This document shows positions 28,065-37,337 of a stretch of DNA of 64,000 nt, one piece after another (positions within the stretch are counted from its first letter, which is position 1; each line of letters opens with the position of its first letter). Source of the DNA: Flavobacterium sp. DG2-3. Its GTDB lineage: Bacteria; Bacteroidota; Bacteroidia; Flavobacteriales; Flavobacteriaceae. Location of the stretch: positions 310,001 through 374,000 of the forward strand of contig NZ_JAVAMB010000002.1 in assembly GCF_030730925.1 (NCBI RefSeq). Direction: 5' to 3'. The notes under the pieces were generated by a model. The model made no database searches, was not told the origin of the DNA, and saw only the letters and a program-made list of their open reading frames with translations. A program made the translations under genes and the position numbers.

Positions 28065-29150
28065 ATGTCAGCAAATAACTGTGCACCAGCCGTCGGACGC
28101 AAAAAGTTAAGCTTCCTTGACCGCTTCTTAACCCTTTGGATTTTCATTGCTATGGCAATAGGCGTGGCAATAGGATACTTTATTCCTTCCAGCGGAGATT
28201 TCATCAATTCTTTCTCCAGCGGAACAACAAACATTCCATTGGCAATAGGACTTATCCTTATGATGTATCCGCCTCTGGCAAAAGTAAAATACGAGCAGAT
28301 GGGTCAGGTTTTCAAAAACACTAAAGTCTTAGGTGCTTCTTTATTCCTGAACTGGATCGTAGGCCCTGTCTTAATGTTTTTATTGGCGCTCCTGTTTTTG
28401 AACAGATATCCTGAATACATGATTGGAGTGATCCTGATCGGCCTGGCACGCTGTATCGCAATGGTTGTGGTATGGAACGATCTGGCAGACGGAAACCGCG
28501 AATACGCAGCAGGATTAATTGCCCTTAATAGTATTTTTCAGGTGCTGCTTTACAGTGTATACGCTTACATTTTTATAACCATTCTCCCTCCCTATTTTGG
28601 ATATGATGGTTTTGAAGTAAATATCAGCATTGCACAGATTGCCGAGAGTGTCGGTATCTATCTGGGTATTCCATTTGCTCTGGGAATCATAAGCCGTTAT
28701 GCTTTGATAGCCTTAAAAGGTTCTGAATGGTTTGAGAATAAGTACGTACCGTTTATCTCGCCAATTACACTTATTTCACTGCTTTTTACAATTATTGTAA
28801 TGTTCAGCCTGAAAGGGGAACTTATTGTTCAGATCCCTATGGACGTTGTACGCATTGCAATACCGCTTGTGATTTATTTTACTTTAATGTTTATCATCAG
28901 CTTTTTTACAGGGAAATACTTTGGGGCAGACTATTCAAAAGCGACCTCTATTGCGTTTACAGCAACCGGAAATAATTTTGAATTGGCTATCGCCGTGGCA
29001 ATCGGAGTATTCGGAATAAACAGCGGACAGGCTTTTGCAGGTGTTATAGGTCCATTGGTAGAAGTCCCTGCTCTTATAGCACTGGTAAACCTCGCATTCT
29101 GGTTCAGAAAGAAGTATTTCACAAAACAGGCATCTGCAGAAACTGCTTAA
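28065..29150 (+). CDS. acr3: ACR3-family arsenite efflux transporter
   Basis: 361 aa with about ten membrane helices. Family-typical segments: [53 protein letters not shown] and [14 protein letters not shown]. Exports arsenite across the inner membrane using the proton gradient. Comes directly after arsC. A decayed copy of its 3' end lies at 37427-37516. Confidence 0.95.
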   Translation: MSANNCAPAVGRKKLSFLDRFLTLWIFIAMAIGVAIGYFIPSSGDFINSFSSGTTNIPLAIGLILMMYPPLAKVKYEQMGQVFKNTKVLGASLFLNWIVGPVLMFLLALLFLNRYPEYMIGVILIGLARCIAMVVVWNDLADGNREYAAGLIALNSIFQVLLYSVYAYIFITILPPYFGYDGFEVNISIAQIAESVGIYLGIPFALGIISRYALIALKGSEWFENKYVPFISPITLISLLFTIIVMFSLKGELIVQIPMDVVRIAIPLVIYFTLMFIISFFTGKYFGADYSKATSIAFTATGNNFELAIAVAIGVFGINSGQAFAGVIGPLVEVPALIALVNLAFWFRKKYFTKQASAETA

Positions 29151-29156
29151 GAAAAT

Positions 29157-29891
29157 ATGAGAATTGCAATAATATCGGATATACATGCGAACTTCCCCGC
29201 ATTGGAACAGACCCTAAAAAGTATTGAAGAGCAGAATATCGATGCTGTTTACTGCTTAGGAGATTTGGTTGGCTACAATTTATGCCCCAATGCCGTGATC
29301 AACGAAATCCGCAAAAAACATATTCCAACGCTTGCAGGAAATCACGATGTTAAAGCTGTCGAGATACACAATGACGGTTCAAATGACATTGAAAGCTACG
29401 CATATCAGATTGTGGGCAAAGAGCAGATAAAGTATCTTTCTGCTCTTCCTGCCCATATTAAACTTGAATACCAGACAGCTAGCAGACTTATAAAGATTTT
29501 GATGGTTCATGGCAGTCCTTACAGCAACAGGGAATATCTGCTTGAGGACAAAAATGAGAAAGATTTCACTAACATCTTTCTTGATTCCAATACAGACATT
29601 CTTATCTGCGGACATTCTCATTTGCCTTATCATCGAATACTGGAAAATCCCAATAAAAAAGGCAGTTATTTTCATGCTATTAATGCAGGCCCGGTTGGAA
29701 AACCAAAAGATAGAAATCCGGACTGCTGTTATGCGGTGATAACCATTGAAAAAAGCAGCAATCTTTCCAAAAAAGACGGCATTAAAGTAGATTTCATAAG
29801 AGTACCTTATGATATTGAAAAAGCAGCCCGCGCAATTGAAGAGAGTCCTCTTCCAGACATTTACGCGTTTATGCTTAGGAAAGCATATTAA
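29157..29891 (+). CDS. YfcE/calcineurin-type metallophosphoesterase
   Basis: 244 aa, no signal peptide. Metal-binding motifs in order: ISDIHANF (Asp8, His10), LGDLVGY (Asp36), GNHD (about 61-64), MVHGSP and CGHSHLPYH. Six bases after acr3, so part of the ars operon. Such phosphoesterases recur in Bacteroidota ars operons; the substrate is unknown. Confidence 0.85.
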   Translation: MRIAIISDIHANFPALEQTLKSIEEQNIDAVYCLGDLVGYNLCPNAVINEIRKKHIPTLAGNHDVKAVEIHNDGSNDIESYAYQIVGKEQIKYLSALPAHIKLEYQTASRLIKILMVHGSPYSNREYLLEDKNEKDFTNIFLDSNTDILICGHSHLPYHRILENPNKKGSYFHAINAGPVGKPKDRNPDCCYAVITIEKSSNLSKKDGIKVDFIRVPYDIEKAARAIEESPLPDIYAFMLRKAY

Positions 29892-29912
29892 AGTATTGAA
29901 ATAAAATCTGCT

Positions 29913-30485
29913 ATGGAAAGTTTTAAATTATTTTTAAAAAGCATTGTGCCTCTCAGCGATCAGGAATTTGAAAATTACAGTCCGTATTTCAAAACAAGGA
30001 CATTATCCCGAAACAGTTATTTTGCAGAGATCGGCAAAACCTCACAAGAAGCCGCTTTTATTAAAAAAGGACTTCTAAGAACTTACTATGTAAATGAAAA
30101 ATCCGAAGAAGTGACTTCCTGCTTCTGCACTGAAAATAATCTCACAGCTTCATATAAAAGCTTTATTTCGCAGCAGCCTTCGGAACTTTGCATTCAGGCT
30201 GTAGAAGATACGGAACTTATAACAATCAGTTACAATGACCTGCAGATTCTCTACCAAAAGAGTCCTCTTTGGCAGAATATTGGAAGGACGATTGCCGAGC
30301 GGCAGTACATAGTGATGGAACAGTATGCCAGTGTTTTGTGCAATGAAAGCGCAAAGGAAAAATACATGCGCATGCTTAAGGAACAGCCTGCAGTTGTAAA
30401 CAAGGCTTCAGTAAATGATATTGCAAGTTATTTAGGGATTACACGCAGGACGCTGAGCAGGATCAGAAAAGAAATTGCCCAGTAA
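29913..30485 (+). CDS. Crp/Fnr-family transcriptional regulator
   Basis: 190 aa: cyclic-nucleotide-binding-like beta-barrel (residues 20-120, SRNSYFAEIGKTSQEAAFIK) and a C-terminal HTH (VNDIASYLGITRRTLSRIRK). No typical cAMP-binding arginine/glutamate signature was seen, so the ligand is uncertain. Located after the phosphoesterase; a palindrome AGGACATTTGTCCT directly downstream is a probable binding site for it. Confidence 0.85.
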   Translation: MESFKLFLKSIVPLSDQEFENYSPYFKTRTLSRNSYFAEIGKTSQEAAFIKKGLLRTYYVNEKSEEVTSCFCTENNLTASYKSFISQQPSELCIQAVEDTELITISYNDLQILYQKSPLWQNIGRTIAERQYIVMEQYASVLCNESAKEKYMRMLKEQPAVVNKASVNDIASYLGITRRTLSRIRKEIAQ

Positions 30486-30490
30486 ATTCG

Positions 30491-30534
30491 AGGACATTTG
30501 TCCTTTTTGCTAATTATACTTTCCAATAGTTTTG
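30491..30534 (+). promoter_or_regulatory. Crp/Fnr-type site and promoter of the membrane-protein gene
   Basis: AGGACA TT TGTCCT (30491-30504) is a perfect inverted repeat. TTTG (30506-30509) and TAGTTTTG (30527-30534, an exact TAnnTTTG) form a -33/-7 pair spaced 17 bases. The palindrome lies just upstream of -33, the position of an activator site. Confidence 0.55.
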
Positions 30535-30558
30535 CTTTTATAATCAATTATAAATAAA

Positions 30559-31122
30559 ATGGAAACAGCAATTATCATTTCATCCTTCTTTCTTGTCCTT
30601 TTTGCAGTCTTGGCCTTGTATGACGGCTTTTATCTGCATATTTTCAAATACCAGCTCCACAATCGGGAAGAAAGTAAAACCGAGCACATTACTCATACTT
30701 TGAGAGCTGTTTTCTTTCCAGCCATCCTTTATTTTTTGTTCTTGAAACAAGATAATCATACTAGTTTTGTAATAGGCTTAATCATTGTCCTTTTAGATAT
30801 AATGGTACTCGGTTACGACGCTTTTATAGAAAAAGACAGCAGACAGTTTATGGGAGGCCTGCCACGCTGGGAATATATTGTTCATTTATTCGTAAATGGA
30901 TTTCATTTTGCGTCAATTGCAGTGTACCTCTCCATCAGATTTACTTTTGAAAATGGGCACATAATGATTTCTAATATCAATCAATCTCCAGGCTTCTTTA
31001 ATTTGTTAATTGTAAATCTTTTACCGGGAGCTATCGTAATGGCAATTCTTCATGTTTTCTTATGCATGCCAAAAACAGCCCATATCTGGAATAATTTCAG
31101 AGGCAAAATCAATTGTTGTTAA
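30559..31122 (+). CDS. Hypothetical inner-membrane protein
   Basis: 187 aa with five predicted membrane helices (start METAIIISSFFLVLFAVLAL; others near residues 55-90, 110-130 and 150-175) and a conserved-looking YDGFYLHIF segment. Not recognised as a named family. Its promoter carries the Crp-type palindrome, so it is the likely target of the regulator upstream. Confidence 0.7.
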   Translation: METAIIISSFFLVLFAVLALYDGFYLHIFKYQLHNREESKTEHITHTLRAVFFPAILYFLFLKQDNHTSFVIGLIIVLLDIMVLGYDAFIEKDSRQFMGGLPRWEYIVHLFVNGFHFASIAVYLSIRFTFENGHIMISNINQSPGFFNLLIVNLLPGAIVMAILHVFLCMPKTAHIWNNFRGKINCC

Positions 31123-31155
31123 TCCCGCTTACTTAATAAGCAGAACAAAAAATCT

Positions 31156-31719
31156 ATGAGTTTGGAAATAAATAGTATTCATAATCAGTTTTATATCATC
31201 TTGGGCAAATATATTAAGGCACGTATAAATGATACGGGCGATGCATCTGATGTTTTGCAGGAAGTTTTTATTAAGATAAACGAGAATTTAGGATCACTGA
31301 CTGATGAAAGTAAATTAAAAAGCTGGATTTTCACGATCACAAGAAATTCCATTATTGATTATTATCGAAAAAATTCCAATCTTAAGAAATCAGAACTGAC
31401 CGAATGTATGATGCAAAAAATAATGCATGAAACAGATTTTGATAATACAGAAAGTCTGGACTGTTGTCTAATAAAGTTCATTGAGCGGTTACCGGAAGAC
31501 TATCGGGATATTATCATGGATAGCGAAATTCACGGAATCAAACAGAAAGACTTGACAGAAAAATACAGCCTTGCATACCCTTCCATCCGTTCTAGAGTGC
31601 AGAGAGGCAGATCCAGATTAAAGGAAATGCTTCTGGATTGCTGCAGTATTGAATTAGACCGACGTGGGAATGTTATGAATGCTACCTCTAAAAAATCATG
31701 CAGTGGAGGAAAATGCTGA
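31156..31719 (+). CDS. sigZ: SigZ-like ECF RNA polymerase sigma factor
   Basis: 187 aa. Region 2: DASDVLQEVFIKINENLG and LKSWIFTITRNSIIDYYRKN; region 4: LPEDYRDIIMDSEIHGIKQK and SIRSRVQRGRSRLKEM. The C-terminal tail is unusual, with DCC and SCSGGKC (Cys-rich), and could bind a metal. No anti-sigma factor gene is adjacent. In this metal cluster the Cys tail may act as the sensor (inference). Confidence 0.85.
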   Translation: MSLEINSIHNQFYIILGKYIKARINDTGDASDVLQEVFIKINENLGSLTDESKLKSWIFTITRNSIIDYYRKNSNLKKSELTECMMQKIMHETDFDNTESLDCCLIKFIERLPEDYRDIIMDSEIHGIKQKDLTEKYSLAYPSIRSRVQRGRSRLKEMLLDCCSIELDRRGNVMNATSKKSCSGGKC

Positions 31720-31847
31720 TATCACCAAATCATTTTTGAAAACTTCATATATAAAAATTCAGGCTGTTAGAAAAAAAATCAGCAAAGTCTGCATCATTTT
31801 TAGATTAGCACGTCTTAAGTAGTATTAATCATTAAAAAATTAAAATT

Positions 31848-32021
31848 ATGAAAAACAAAATGTACCTTACTCTTGCAGCATTGGTATTGTCTGCTGGAAG
31901 TATCTTCGCTTATGCGAACTTATCAAAAACTGATGCAAAGAAAAACTGCACTGAAAAATGTTCTACGCATTGCTGTAATGACGATTCGGGAACTTGTGCT
32001 CCGAAAGATTGCAAAAAGTAA
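31848..32021 (+). CDS. Small secreted Cys-rich peptide
   Basis: 57 aa. A signal peptide (MKNKMYLTLAALVLSAGSIF, cleavage near residue 21-23) is followed by a short mature part with six Cys (NC, KC, HCC, TC, DC). It ends 19 bases before a strong terminator. Probably an exported metal-binding peptide in a metal-resistance region; function not known. Its start is in good context, 128 bases after sigZ. Confidence 0.7.
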   Translation: MKNKMYLTLAALVLSAGSIFAYANLSKTDAKKNCTEKCSTHCCNDDSGTCAPKDCKK

Positions 32022-32040
32022 TATTTCACGTTACTACTTA

Positions 32041-32069
32041 AAAGACAACTCAAAAAGTTGTCTTTTTTT
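32041..32069 (+). terminator. Terminator after the Cys-rich peptide gene
   Basis: AAAGACAACT (32041-32050), loop CAAAA, AGTTGTCTTT (32056-32065) then T-run. Confidence 0.85.
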
Positions 32070-32117
32070 ATGCGCAGGAATCATTCGTAAATTTAATTCA
32101 AATGTTTTGTATTTTAG

Positions 32118-32150
32118 CATTTGCTTAAATAAGCAAATGATATATATTTG
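32118..32150 (+). promoter_or_regulatory. Operator-promoter of the second ArsR gene, near-leaderless start
   Basis: CATTTGCTTA (32118-32127), AA, TAAGCAAATG (32130-32139) is a perfect 10-base inverted repeat. TATATTTG at 32143-32150 is an exact -7 box, with TTTG at 32120-32123 spaced 19 bases as -33. ATG 32155 starts only four bases after the -7 box, so the transcript would start at or very near the start codon. Confidence 0.7.
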
Positions 32151-32154
32151 CATT

Positions 32155-32529
32155 ATGGAAGAAATAACTTGTATACGACAACAGGCAGATATAAAACAAA
32201 TAGTCCGCTGTAAAGACAGAGTGCTAGAACTCAATGACTCTTTTGATTATTTATCCAATGGGCTTGAATTGGCTGGTAATAATATAAGATTAAGAATTCT
32301 CTTTTTACTTTATGAAGAAAAACAGCTCTGTGTCTGTGACATAAGTGATATTCTTGACATGAGTATTTCTTCAATTTCGCAGCATTTACGAAAACTAAAA
32401 GACAGAAAACTTATTGAAACTAAACGGGAAGCGCAAACCATTTTTTATTCATTGGCAAACGAATATGAAAAAATGCTAAAACCTTTCTTCGAAATTTTAC
32501 TCCACAATGAAATTTTAGAAAAAATATGA
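32155..32529 (+). CDS. ArsR/SmtB-family metal-responsive repressor
   Basis: 124 aa from ATG 32155; longer in-frame starts reach back through the Cys-rich gene and terminator and are rejected. Winged helix with NNIRLRILFLLYEEKQLCVC and the recognition helix SISSISQHLRKLKDRKL. CVCD in helix 3 and Cys5/Cys18 region may hold the metal. It shares a four-base overlap with merTP, so it probably responds to mercury or a related thiophilic metal. Confidence 0.88.
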   Translation: MEEITCIRQQADIKQIVRCKDRVLELNDSFDYLSNGLELAGNNIRLRILFLLYEEKQLCVCDISDILDMSISSISQHLRKLKDRKLIETKREAQTIFYSLANEYEKMLKPFFEILLHNEILEKI

Positions 32530-33125
32530 AAACAGATAATAAAATAATTGGAGCTGGATTTTTCACAGCAATAGCAGCTTCATTGTGCTGTATTACTCCC
32601 ATATTAGCACTCGCTGCCGGGACAAGTGGGATTGCATCCGCTTTTTCATGGCTTGAACCATTCAGGCCTTATTTCATCGTGTTGACAGTTTTAATTATTG
32701 GGTTCTCTTGGTACCAAAAGCAAAAAACTAAAAAGCAGACAGACTGTAACTGCGATACACAAGAAAAATCAAAATTCGTTAATTCTAAAATGTTTTTAGT
32801 AATTATCACCGTATTTGCAGCCCTTTTGCTTTCGTTTCCTTACTATTCAAATATTTTTTATCCAAATACAGAAAAGAAAATCTTAGTCTCCAATAAAACC
32901 AGCAGTCAAAAAGCTGAGTTTACAATTAGCGGAATGACTTGTGCCAGCTGTGAAAAACACGTGAATCACGAAGTGAATAAATTGATTGGAATAATAAATT
33001 CAAATGTAAATTATACTAATGGTAACGCAATTGTAGAATTTGATAATTCCAAAACTACTATTAATGAAATTGAAAAAGCAATTAATTCAACAGGCTATAC
33101 AGTAACTAACAAAAAATTAAAATGA
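32526..33125 (+). CDS. merTP: MerTP mercuric transport fusion
   Basis: 199 aa. N-terminal MerT-like part has three membrane helices and the vicinal pair in SLCCITPILALAAG. The C-terminal MerP-like HMA domain (about 130-199) has GMTCASCEKHV. Moves Hg2+ inward for reduction by MerA. Start overlaps the ArsR gene by four bases. No merA gene follows in the window. Confidence 0.88.
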   Translation: MKTDNKIIGAGFFTAIAASLCCITPILALAAGTSGIASAFSWLEPFRPYFIVLTVLIIGFSWYQKQKTKKQTDCNCDTQEKSKFVNSKMFLVIITVFAALLLSFPYYSNIFYPNTEKKILVSNKTSSQKAEFTISGMTCASCEKHVNHEVNKLIGIINSNVNYTNGNAIVEFDNSKTTINEIEKAINSTGYTVTNKKLK

Positions 33126-33328
33126 AAATCGTTCTACAATCAATAATAACCTGCCCCCTTTGCTCCCACAGTAAAGAAGAAACTATGCCAACTGATGCAT
33201 GCCAATTTTTTTACGAATGTGAGAACTGCAAACAAACTCTTAAACCAAATCAAGGTGATTGCTGTGTATATTGCAGTTATGGAACTGTGCCATGTCCACC
33301 AATTCAACAAGATAAAAAATGTTGCTAA
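33122..33328 (+). CDS. GDCCxxC-motif Cys-rich protein
   Basis: 68 aa, soluble. GDCCVYCSYGTVPCPP at residues 46-61 is the family signature; further Cys pairs (CPLC, CENC) and a final CC give ten Cys or more. Overlaps merTP by four bases. Probably a cytoplasmic metal carrier; exact function unknown. Confidence 0.85.
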   Translation: MKIVLQSIITCPLCSHSKEETMPTDACQFFYECENCKQTLKPNQGDCCVYCSYGTVPCPPIQQDKKCC

Positions 33329-33501
33329 ATTGAATAATTTCTAATGGACAATAGATTATCATGCACAAATTTTGATTAGAAAATTTTTAGAATAATAATT
33401 TAAATTTACTGATGACATTTTTTTTCGCTCTCCTCAACTTAAATCTATAAGTTATTATGACAGAAATCACATATATACTGAATTAACGATTTTTAACATT
33501 T

Positions 33502-33674
33502 AACCTTTACGATACATACAAACCGCTTCTCAATAAACTTTTAAAATAATTATCTTACAAATTCACTTGAAAATAAGCTAATTTCTTTAAATCGTTCATA
33601 AAATGATTTGTAAATTGTGAACTAAACGTCACTTCTTAAAAAAACGTTAATTCCGAGGAATTAGCGTTTTTTTT
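33502..33674 (+). ncRNA. Repeated sRNA-like element, copy 1
   Basis: In the 562-base gap 33329-33890. It carries the 5' box ACGATACATACAAACCGCTT and the core ending in GTCAC. TTACAAAT (33555-33562) pairs with ATTTGTAA (33606-33613), enclosing a small TCAT-AAA-ATGA hairpin. A terminator (33643-33674) closes it. The other parts of the gap are AT-rich with no gene. Could belong to Rfam Flavo-1 or another Bacteroidota RNA; not tested. Confidence 0.7.
33643..33674 (+). terminator. Terminator of repeat copy 1
   Basis: AACGTTAATTCC, loop GA, GGAATTAGCGTT (one G-U pair) and T-run. Confidence 0.85.
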
Positions 33675-33890
33675 ATGCTTTTAAATTGTATTTAACCAGA
33701 CTTTTACCTATAAATATATATGGTTTGAATATTTTAAAAGGTGACTTGACAGAATACAAACCACTTTAATCCTTGTTATATAAGACTAGCACAATAATTT
33801 TATATTTATATTAACAAAAAAACAGAAAACTTAGCCGAAAGAAAAACAATTACATGAAATTACTAAGTAAAATATTTATAATTTTGACGC

Positions 33891-34214
33891 GTGAAAATAT
33901 GGGTAACAATATTATCGTTCATTGTACTGTTTCTTTCGACAGTACCTTGCTCTGCGTTTGCTAAACACTCTGAGTGTAGAGTGGAAAAAAACTGCAAGGG
34001 TGAGTCTCATGACTGCGGTGATGAATGCAATGGAAAATGTTCGCCATTTTATTCCTGTGGAACCTGTATTGGTTTTACAATAAACTTTAATTCTTCAATT
34101 ATTACCGAAAAATTAGAATTCACAATTGAAGAAGCTTCACAGACACTATCATACTATAAATTTGTCGATTCTTCTTTCATCTGCAAAATCTGGCAGCCTC
34201 CTAAAATTTCTTAA
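33891..34214 (+). CDS. DUF6660-type small secreted Cys-rich protein
   Basis: 107 aa from GTG 33891; no in-frame ATG is close. Signal peptide MKIWVTILSFIVLFLSTVPC, then a Cys-rich stretch (CRVEKNC, HDCGDECNGKCSPFYSCGTC). This type of protein commonly precedes a TonB-dependent receptor in Flavobacteria and may be involved in metal uptake or sensing. 73 bases before the receptor gene. Confidence 0.7.
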   Translation: MKIWVTILSFIVLFLSTVPCSAFAKHSECRVEKNCKGESHDCGDECNGKCSPFYSCGTCIGFTINFNSSIITEKLEFTIEEASQTLSYYKFVDSSFICKIWQPPKIS

Positions 34215-34230
34215 TAAAATACCGCTTTTA

Positions 34231-34254
34231 CCTGCTTAACTTCAATTAAGCGGG
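34231..34254 (+). other. Intercistronic hairpin
   Basis: CCTGCTTAA (34231-34239), loop CTTCAA, TTAAGCGGG (34246-34254), with one T-G pair. No T-run; may modulate read-through from the DUF6660 gene to the receptor gene. Confidence 0.4.
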
Positions 34255-34287
34255 CTTATCACCTTTATTAACATTAAGAAATCACAA

Positions 34288-36468
34288 ATGTTTAAATATA
34301 TTTTATTGATTGTGGCAATAGCATCTATTGGCACTGTACAGGCACAGAATAAAATCACATTCCATATAAAAAATACATCAACCAATGAACCTGTAAAAGG
34401 TGCTTCAGCTAAAATTGAAGAAACCAATGAAGTTTTGTCATCAGATAATAATGGTAACATCATTATCGAAAACCTTAAAAATGGAGACTACACATTATCG
34501 ATCTCAATAGAGGGTTATGCTCCCAATAAAACACTTTTTAAAGTGCCTGCAGCTGTCAATTTTATAGAAATTGCATTGCAAAGTGAAATGGAAGAAGAAG
34601 CCGAAGAAATGAAAGAAATAGTGGTAACTTCTACAAGAGGTACAAGAACAATCAGCAATATTCCAACCAGAGTTGAGTTTATAGCAGGAGAAGAACTTGA
34701 AGAAAAAGCAAATATGAAACCGGGGGATATCCGTATGATGCTTAATGAAAGTACCGGAATCCAGACCCAGCAGACTTCAGCTACTTCTGGAAATTCTTCA
34801 ATCAGAATTCAGGGACTAGACGGACGATATACACAAATCTTAAAAGATGGTTTTCCTGTATACTCAGGTGCATCAAGCGGACTGGGATTGCTGCAGACTC
34901 CTCCGTTAGATTTAAAACAGGTTGAGATAATTAAAGGTTCTGCCTCTACCCTTTACGGAGGTGGTGCAATTGCAGGTTTGGTTAATCTTGTATCTAAAAC
35001 CCCTACCGAAGAAAGAGAATTGCGATTTCTAATTAATGGGACTTCCGCTCTTGGTTTGAATATTAATGGTTTTTATTCCCAGCAGTTTGATAAAATTGGA
35101 TTGACTGTTTTTGCATCTCATGACCGAAACGCTCCTTATGACCCTGCTGATATACAGCTTACTGCGATTCCAAAATTCGAACGCTTTAATTTTAATCCAA
35201 AACTTTTTGTCAATTTTAATGAAAACACTAAACTAAATTTTGGCATTAATACAGTTTTTGAAAATCGTATCGGCGGGAATATTGACTATATAAAAGACGA
35301 AAATAAATACCCTGACAGTTATTTCGAAAAAAATAAAACGCAGAGAATAAGCACTCAGTTCACCCTTACTCATAAATTTAATGATCAGCAATCTATTACC
35401 ATTAAAAACAGTTTTAATAATTTCAGCCGCATTATAACTATTCCTGACTATATTTTTGATGGCCTGCAGAACAGTACTTTCTCAGAAATCAGCTATTCTA
35501 AAAATGGAGAAATTGCAGAATGGGTTGCTGGTGGAAATTTATATACTGACAAGTTTACTGAAAACAGCCAGACAGCTTTTCCATTAAGAAACTATAATCA
35601 GATCACTTATGGTGCTTTTGTTCAGAATACCGTCAAAGCTAAAGAATGGCTGGATATCGAGACTGGTCTTCGAGGTGATTATGTTGTTGATTACGGATTC
35701 TCATTATTACCTAGAATCTCAGCTTTATTTAAAATTAATTCCAAACTTACTTCACGACTTGGTGGCGGTTTAGGCTACAAAACACCAACTATTTTTACCG
35801 AAGAAAGCGAGCGTATTCAATATCAAAATGTACTCCCTATTAATAGTGATTTCAATAAACTTGAAAAAAGTTACGGACTTAACTTTGATGTGAATTATAA
35901 AACTAAAATTACCGAAGATATTTCATTATCATTGAATCAATTATTCTTTTATACAAATGTTGATAATCCACTGATTTTAACTTCGCTTCCTAATGACCTT
36001 TACCAATTTGTAAATATTAATGGATATTTAGATACAAAAGGAACAGAAACAAATGTGAAATTAGGCTATAAAGATTTTAAACTATTTGTTGGGTACACTT
36101 TTACTGATGCTTCGATAGACAACAATGGCATAAAATCTCAAAATCCTTTAACTGCTAAACACAGATTAAATAATGTTTTGATGTATGAAGTCGAAGATAA
36201 ATGGAAAGCTGGTTTAGAAGCTTATTATTACAGTCCTCAAAAGTTAAGTGATGGTACAACTGGAAGGGAATATTGGATTTTCGGCTTCATGGTAGAAAAG
36301 CTTTGGGAAAATTTTTCAATTTTTGCCAATTTTGAAAATTTTACTGATACCAGACAGACAAAATTTGGAAGTATCTACACAGGACCAATTTCAAATCCTG
36401 TTTTCAAAGATATTTATGCACCGTTAGACGGATTTGTTGTAAATGCAGGTATTAAGATTAAAATATAG
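34288..36468 (+). CDS. TonB-dependent outer-membrane receptor
   Basis: 726 aa. Signal peptide (MFKYILLIVAIASIGTVQAQ), then a carboxypeptidase-regulatory-like domain (about 25-100), then a plug starting with EIVVTSTRGTRTISNIPTRV and containing RIQGLDGRYTQILKDGFPVY, then a beta-barrel. Imports a metal complex or cofactor using TonB energy. Its stop is five bases before a CDF transporter gene, linking it to metal homeostasis. Substrate unknown. Confidence 0.93.
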   Translation: MFKYILLIVAIASIGTVQAQNKITFHIKNTSTNEPVKGASAKIEETNEVLSSDNNGNIIIENLKNGDYTLSISIEGYAPNKTLFKVPAAVNFIEIALQSEMEEEAEEMKEIVVTSTRGTRTISNIPTRVEFIAGEELEEKANMKPGDIRMMLNESTGIQTQQTSATSGNSSIRIQGLDGRYTQILKDGFPVYSGASSGLGLLQTPPLDLKQVEIIKGSASTLYGGGAIAGLVNLVSKTPTEERELRFLINGTSALGLNINGFYSQQFDKIGLTVFASHDRNAPYDPADIQLTAIPKFERFNFNPKLFVNFNENTKLNFGINTVFENRIGGNIDYIKDENKYPDSYFEKNKTQRISTQFTLTHKFNDQQSITIKNSFNNFSRIITIPDYIFDGLQNSTFSEISYSKNGEIAEWVAGGNLYTDKFTENSQTAFPLRNYNQITYGAFVQNTVKAKEWLDIETGLRGDYVVDYGFSLLPRISALFKINSKLTSRLGGGLGYKTPTIFTEESERIQYQNVLPINSDFNKLEKSYGLNFDVNYKTKITEDISLSLNQLFFYTNVDNPLILTSLPNDLYQFVNINGYLDTKGTETNVKLGYKDFKLFVGYTFTDASIDNNGIKSQNPLTAKHRLNNVLMYEVEDKWKAGLEAYYYSPQKLSDGTTGREYWIFGFMVEKLWENFSIFANFENFTDTRQTKFGSIYTGPISNPVFKDIYAPLDGFVVNAGIKIKI

Positions 36469-36472
36469 TCTT

Positions 36473-37261
36473 ATGAAAAAAAGTATATATAATATAAGAA
36501 AAATGGATTGTCCCAGTGAGGAACAATTAATACGAATGAAGCTCGCTGGTTTAGAACAAATCAAACAGCTTGATTTTGACATTGCAAACAGAAGATTAAA
36601 GATCTATCATACGGACGACGACACTCTTATAACAAATGCAATTGATACTCTTAATCTGGACAGCACTCTGCTGGCATCAGAACATACATCAGAACATGTA
36701 GAGACAAACAGTGACTCACAGCAAAGTAAGTTATTATGGCAGGTTCTCATTGTAAACTTTTCATTCTTTCTAATAGAGATAATTACAGGTTTTATATCCA
36801 ATTCGATGGGATTGGTTGCCGACAGTTTGGATATGTTCGCCGATAGCATTGTATATGGTTTAGCTCTGTTTGCTGTCGGGAGCACAGCTTCAAGAAAAGG
36901 AAGTGTAGCAAAAATAAGTGGTTATTTTCAGATTGGTCTTGCAGTTTTGGGACTTATTGAAGTTTTAAGAAGATTTGTAGACTCAGACCATATTCCTGCA
37001 TACGGAACTATGATAATAGTTTCATTATTTGCACTTGTAGGTAATTCGTTATGCCTTTACCTGCTTCAAAAATCTAAAAGTAAAGAGGCACATATGGAAG
37101 CTAGTATGATTTTTACTTCGAATGATATTGTAATTAATATGGGAGTCATAATTGCTGGTATATTAGTATACTTTACTAATTCAATGGTACCCGATCTTAT
37201 TATTGGTGTTTGTGTGTTTTTCATAGTCGCTAGAGGAGCATTAAAAATATTACAGTTATGA
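36473..37261 (+). CDS. Cation diffusion facilitator with HMA-like N-terminus
   Basis: 262 aa from ATG 36473 (an in-frame ATG at 36443 lies in the receptor gene). Residues 1-75 look like a degenerate HMA domain: KMDCPSEEQLIRMKL has one Cys where the usual motif has CxxC. Six membrane helices follow, with the CDF site DSLDMFADS. Cytoplasmic metal export or import; co-transcribed with the TonB receptor. Confidence 0.8.
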   Translation: MKKSIYNIRKMDCPSEEQLIRMKLAGLEQIKQLDFDIANRRLKIYHTDDDTLITNAIDTLNLDSTLLASEHTSEHVETNSDSQQSKLLWQVLIVNFSFFLIEIITGFISNSMGLVADSLDMFADSIVYGLALFAVGSTASRKGSVAKISGYFQIGLAVLGLIEVLRRFVDSDHIPAYGTMIIVSLFALVGNSLCLYLLQKSKSKEAHMEASMIFTSNDIVINMGVIIAGILVYFTNSMVPDLIIGVCVFFIVARGALKILQL

Positions 37262-37337
37262 TATTTGGTAATTTAAAAGTATAGAATGTTCTTCAAAATT
37301 ATTTTTTTTATCGCTGCACCAATAGAGAAACCAAAAA

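Noticed and set aside
31873..32154. Long upstream extension of the second ArsR-family protein
   Set aside because: It crosses the Cys-rich peptide gene, a terminator and the operator-promoter; ATG 32155 is the supported start.
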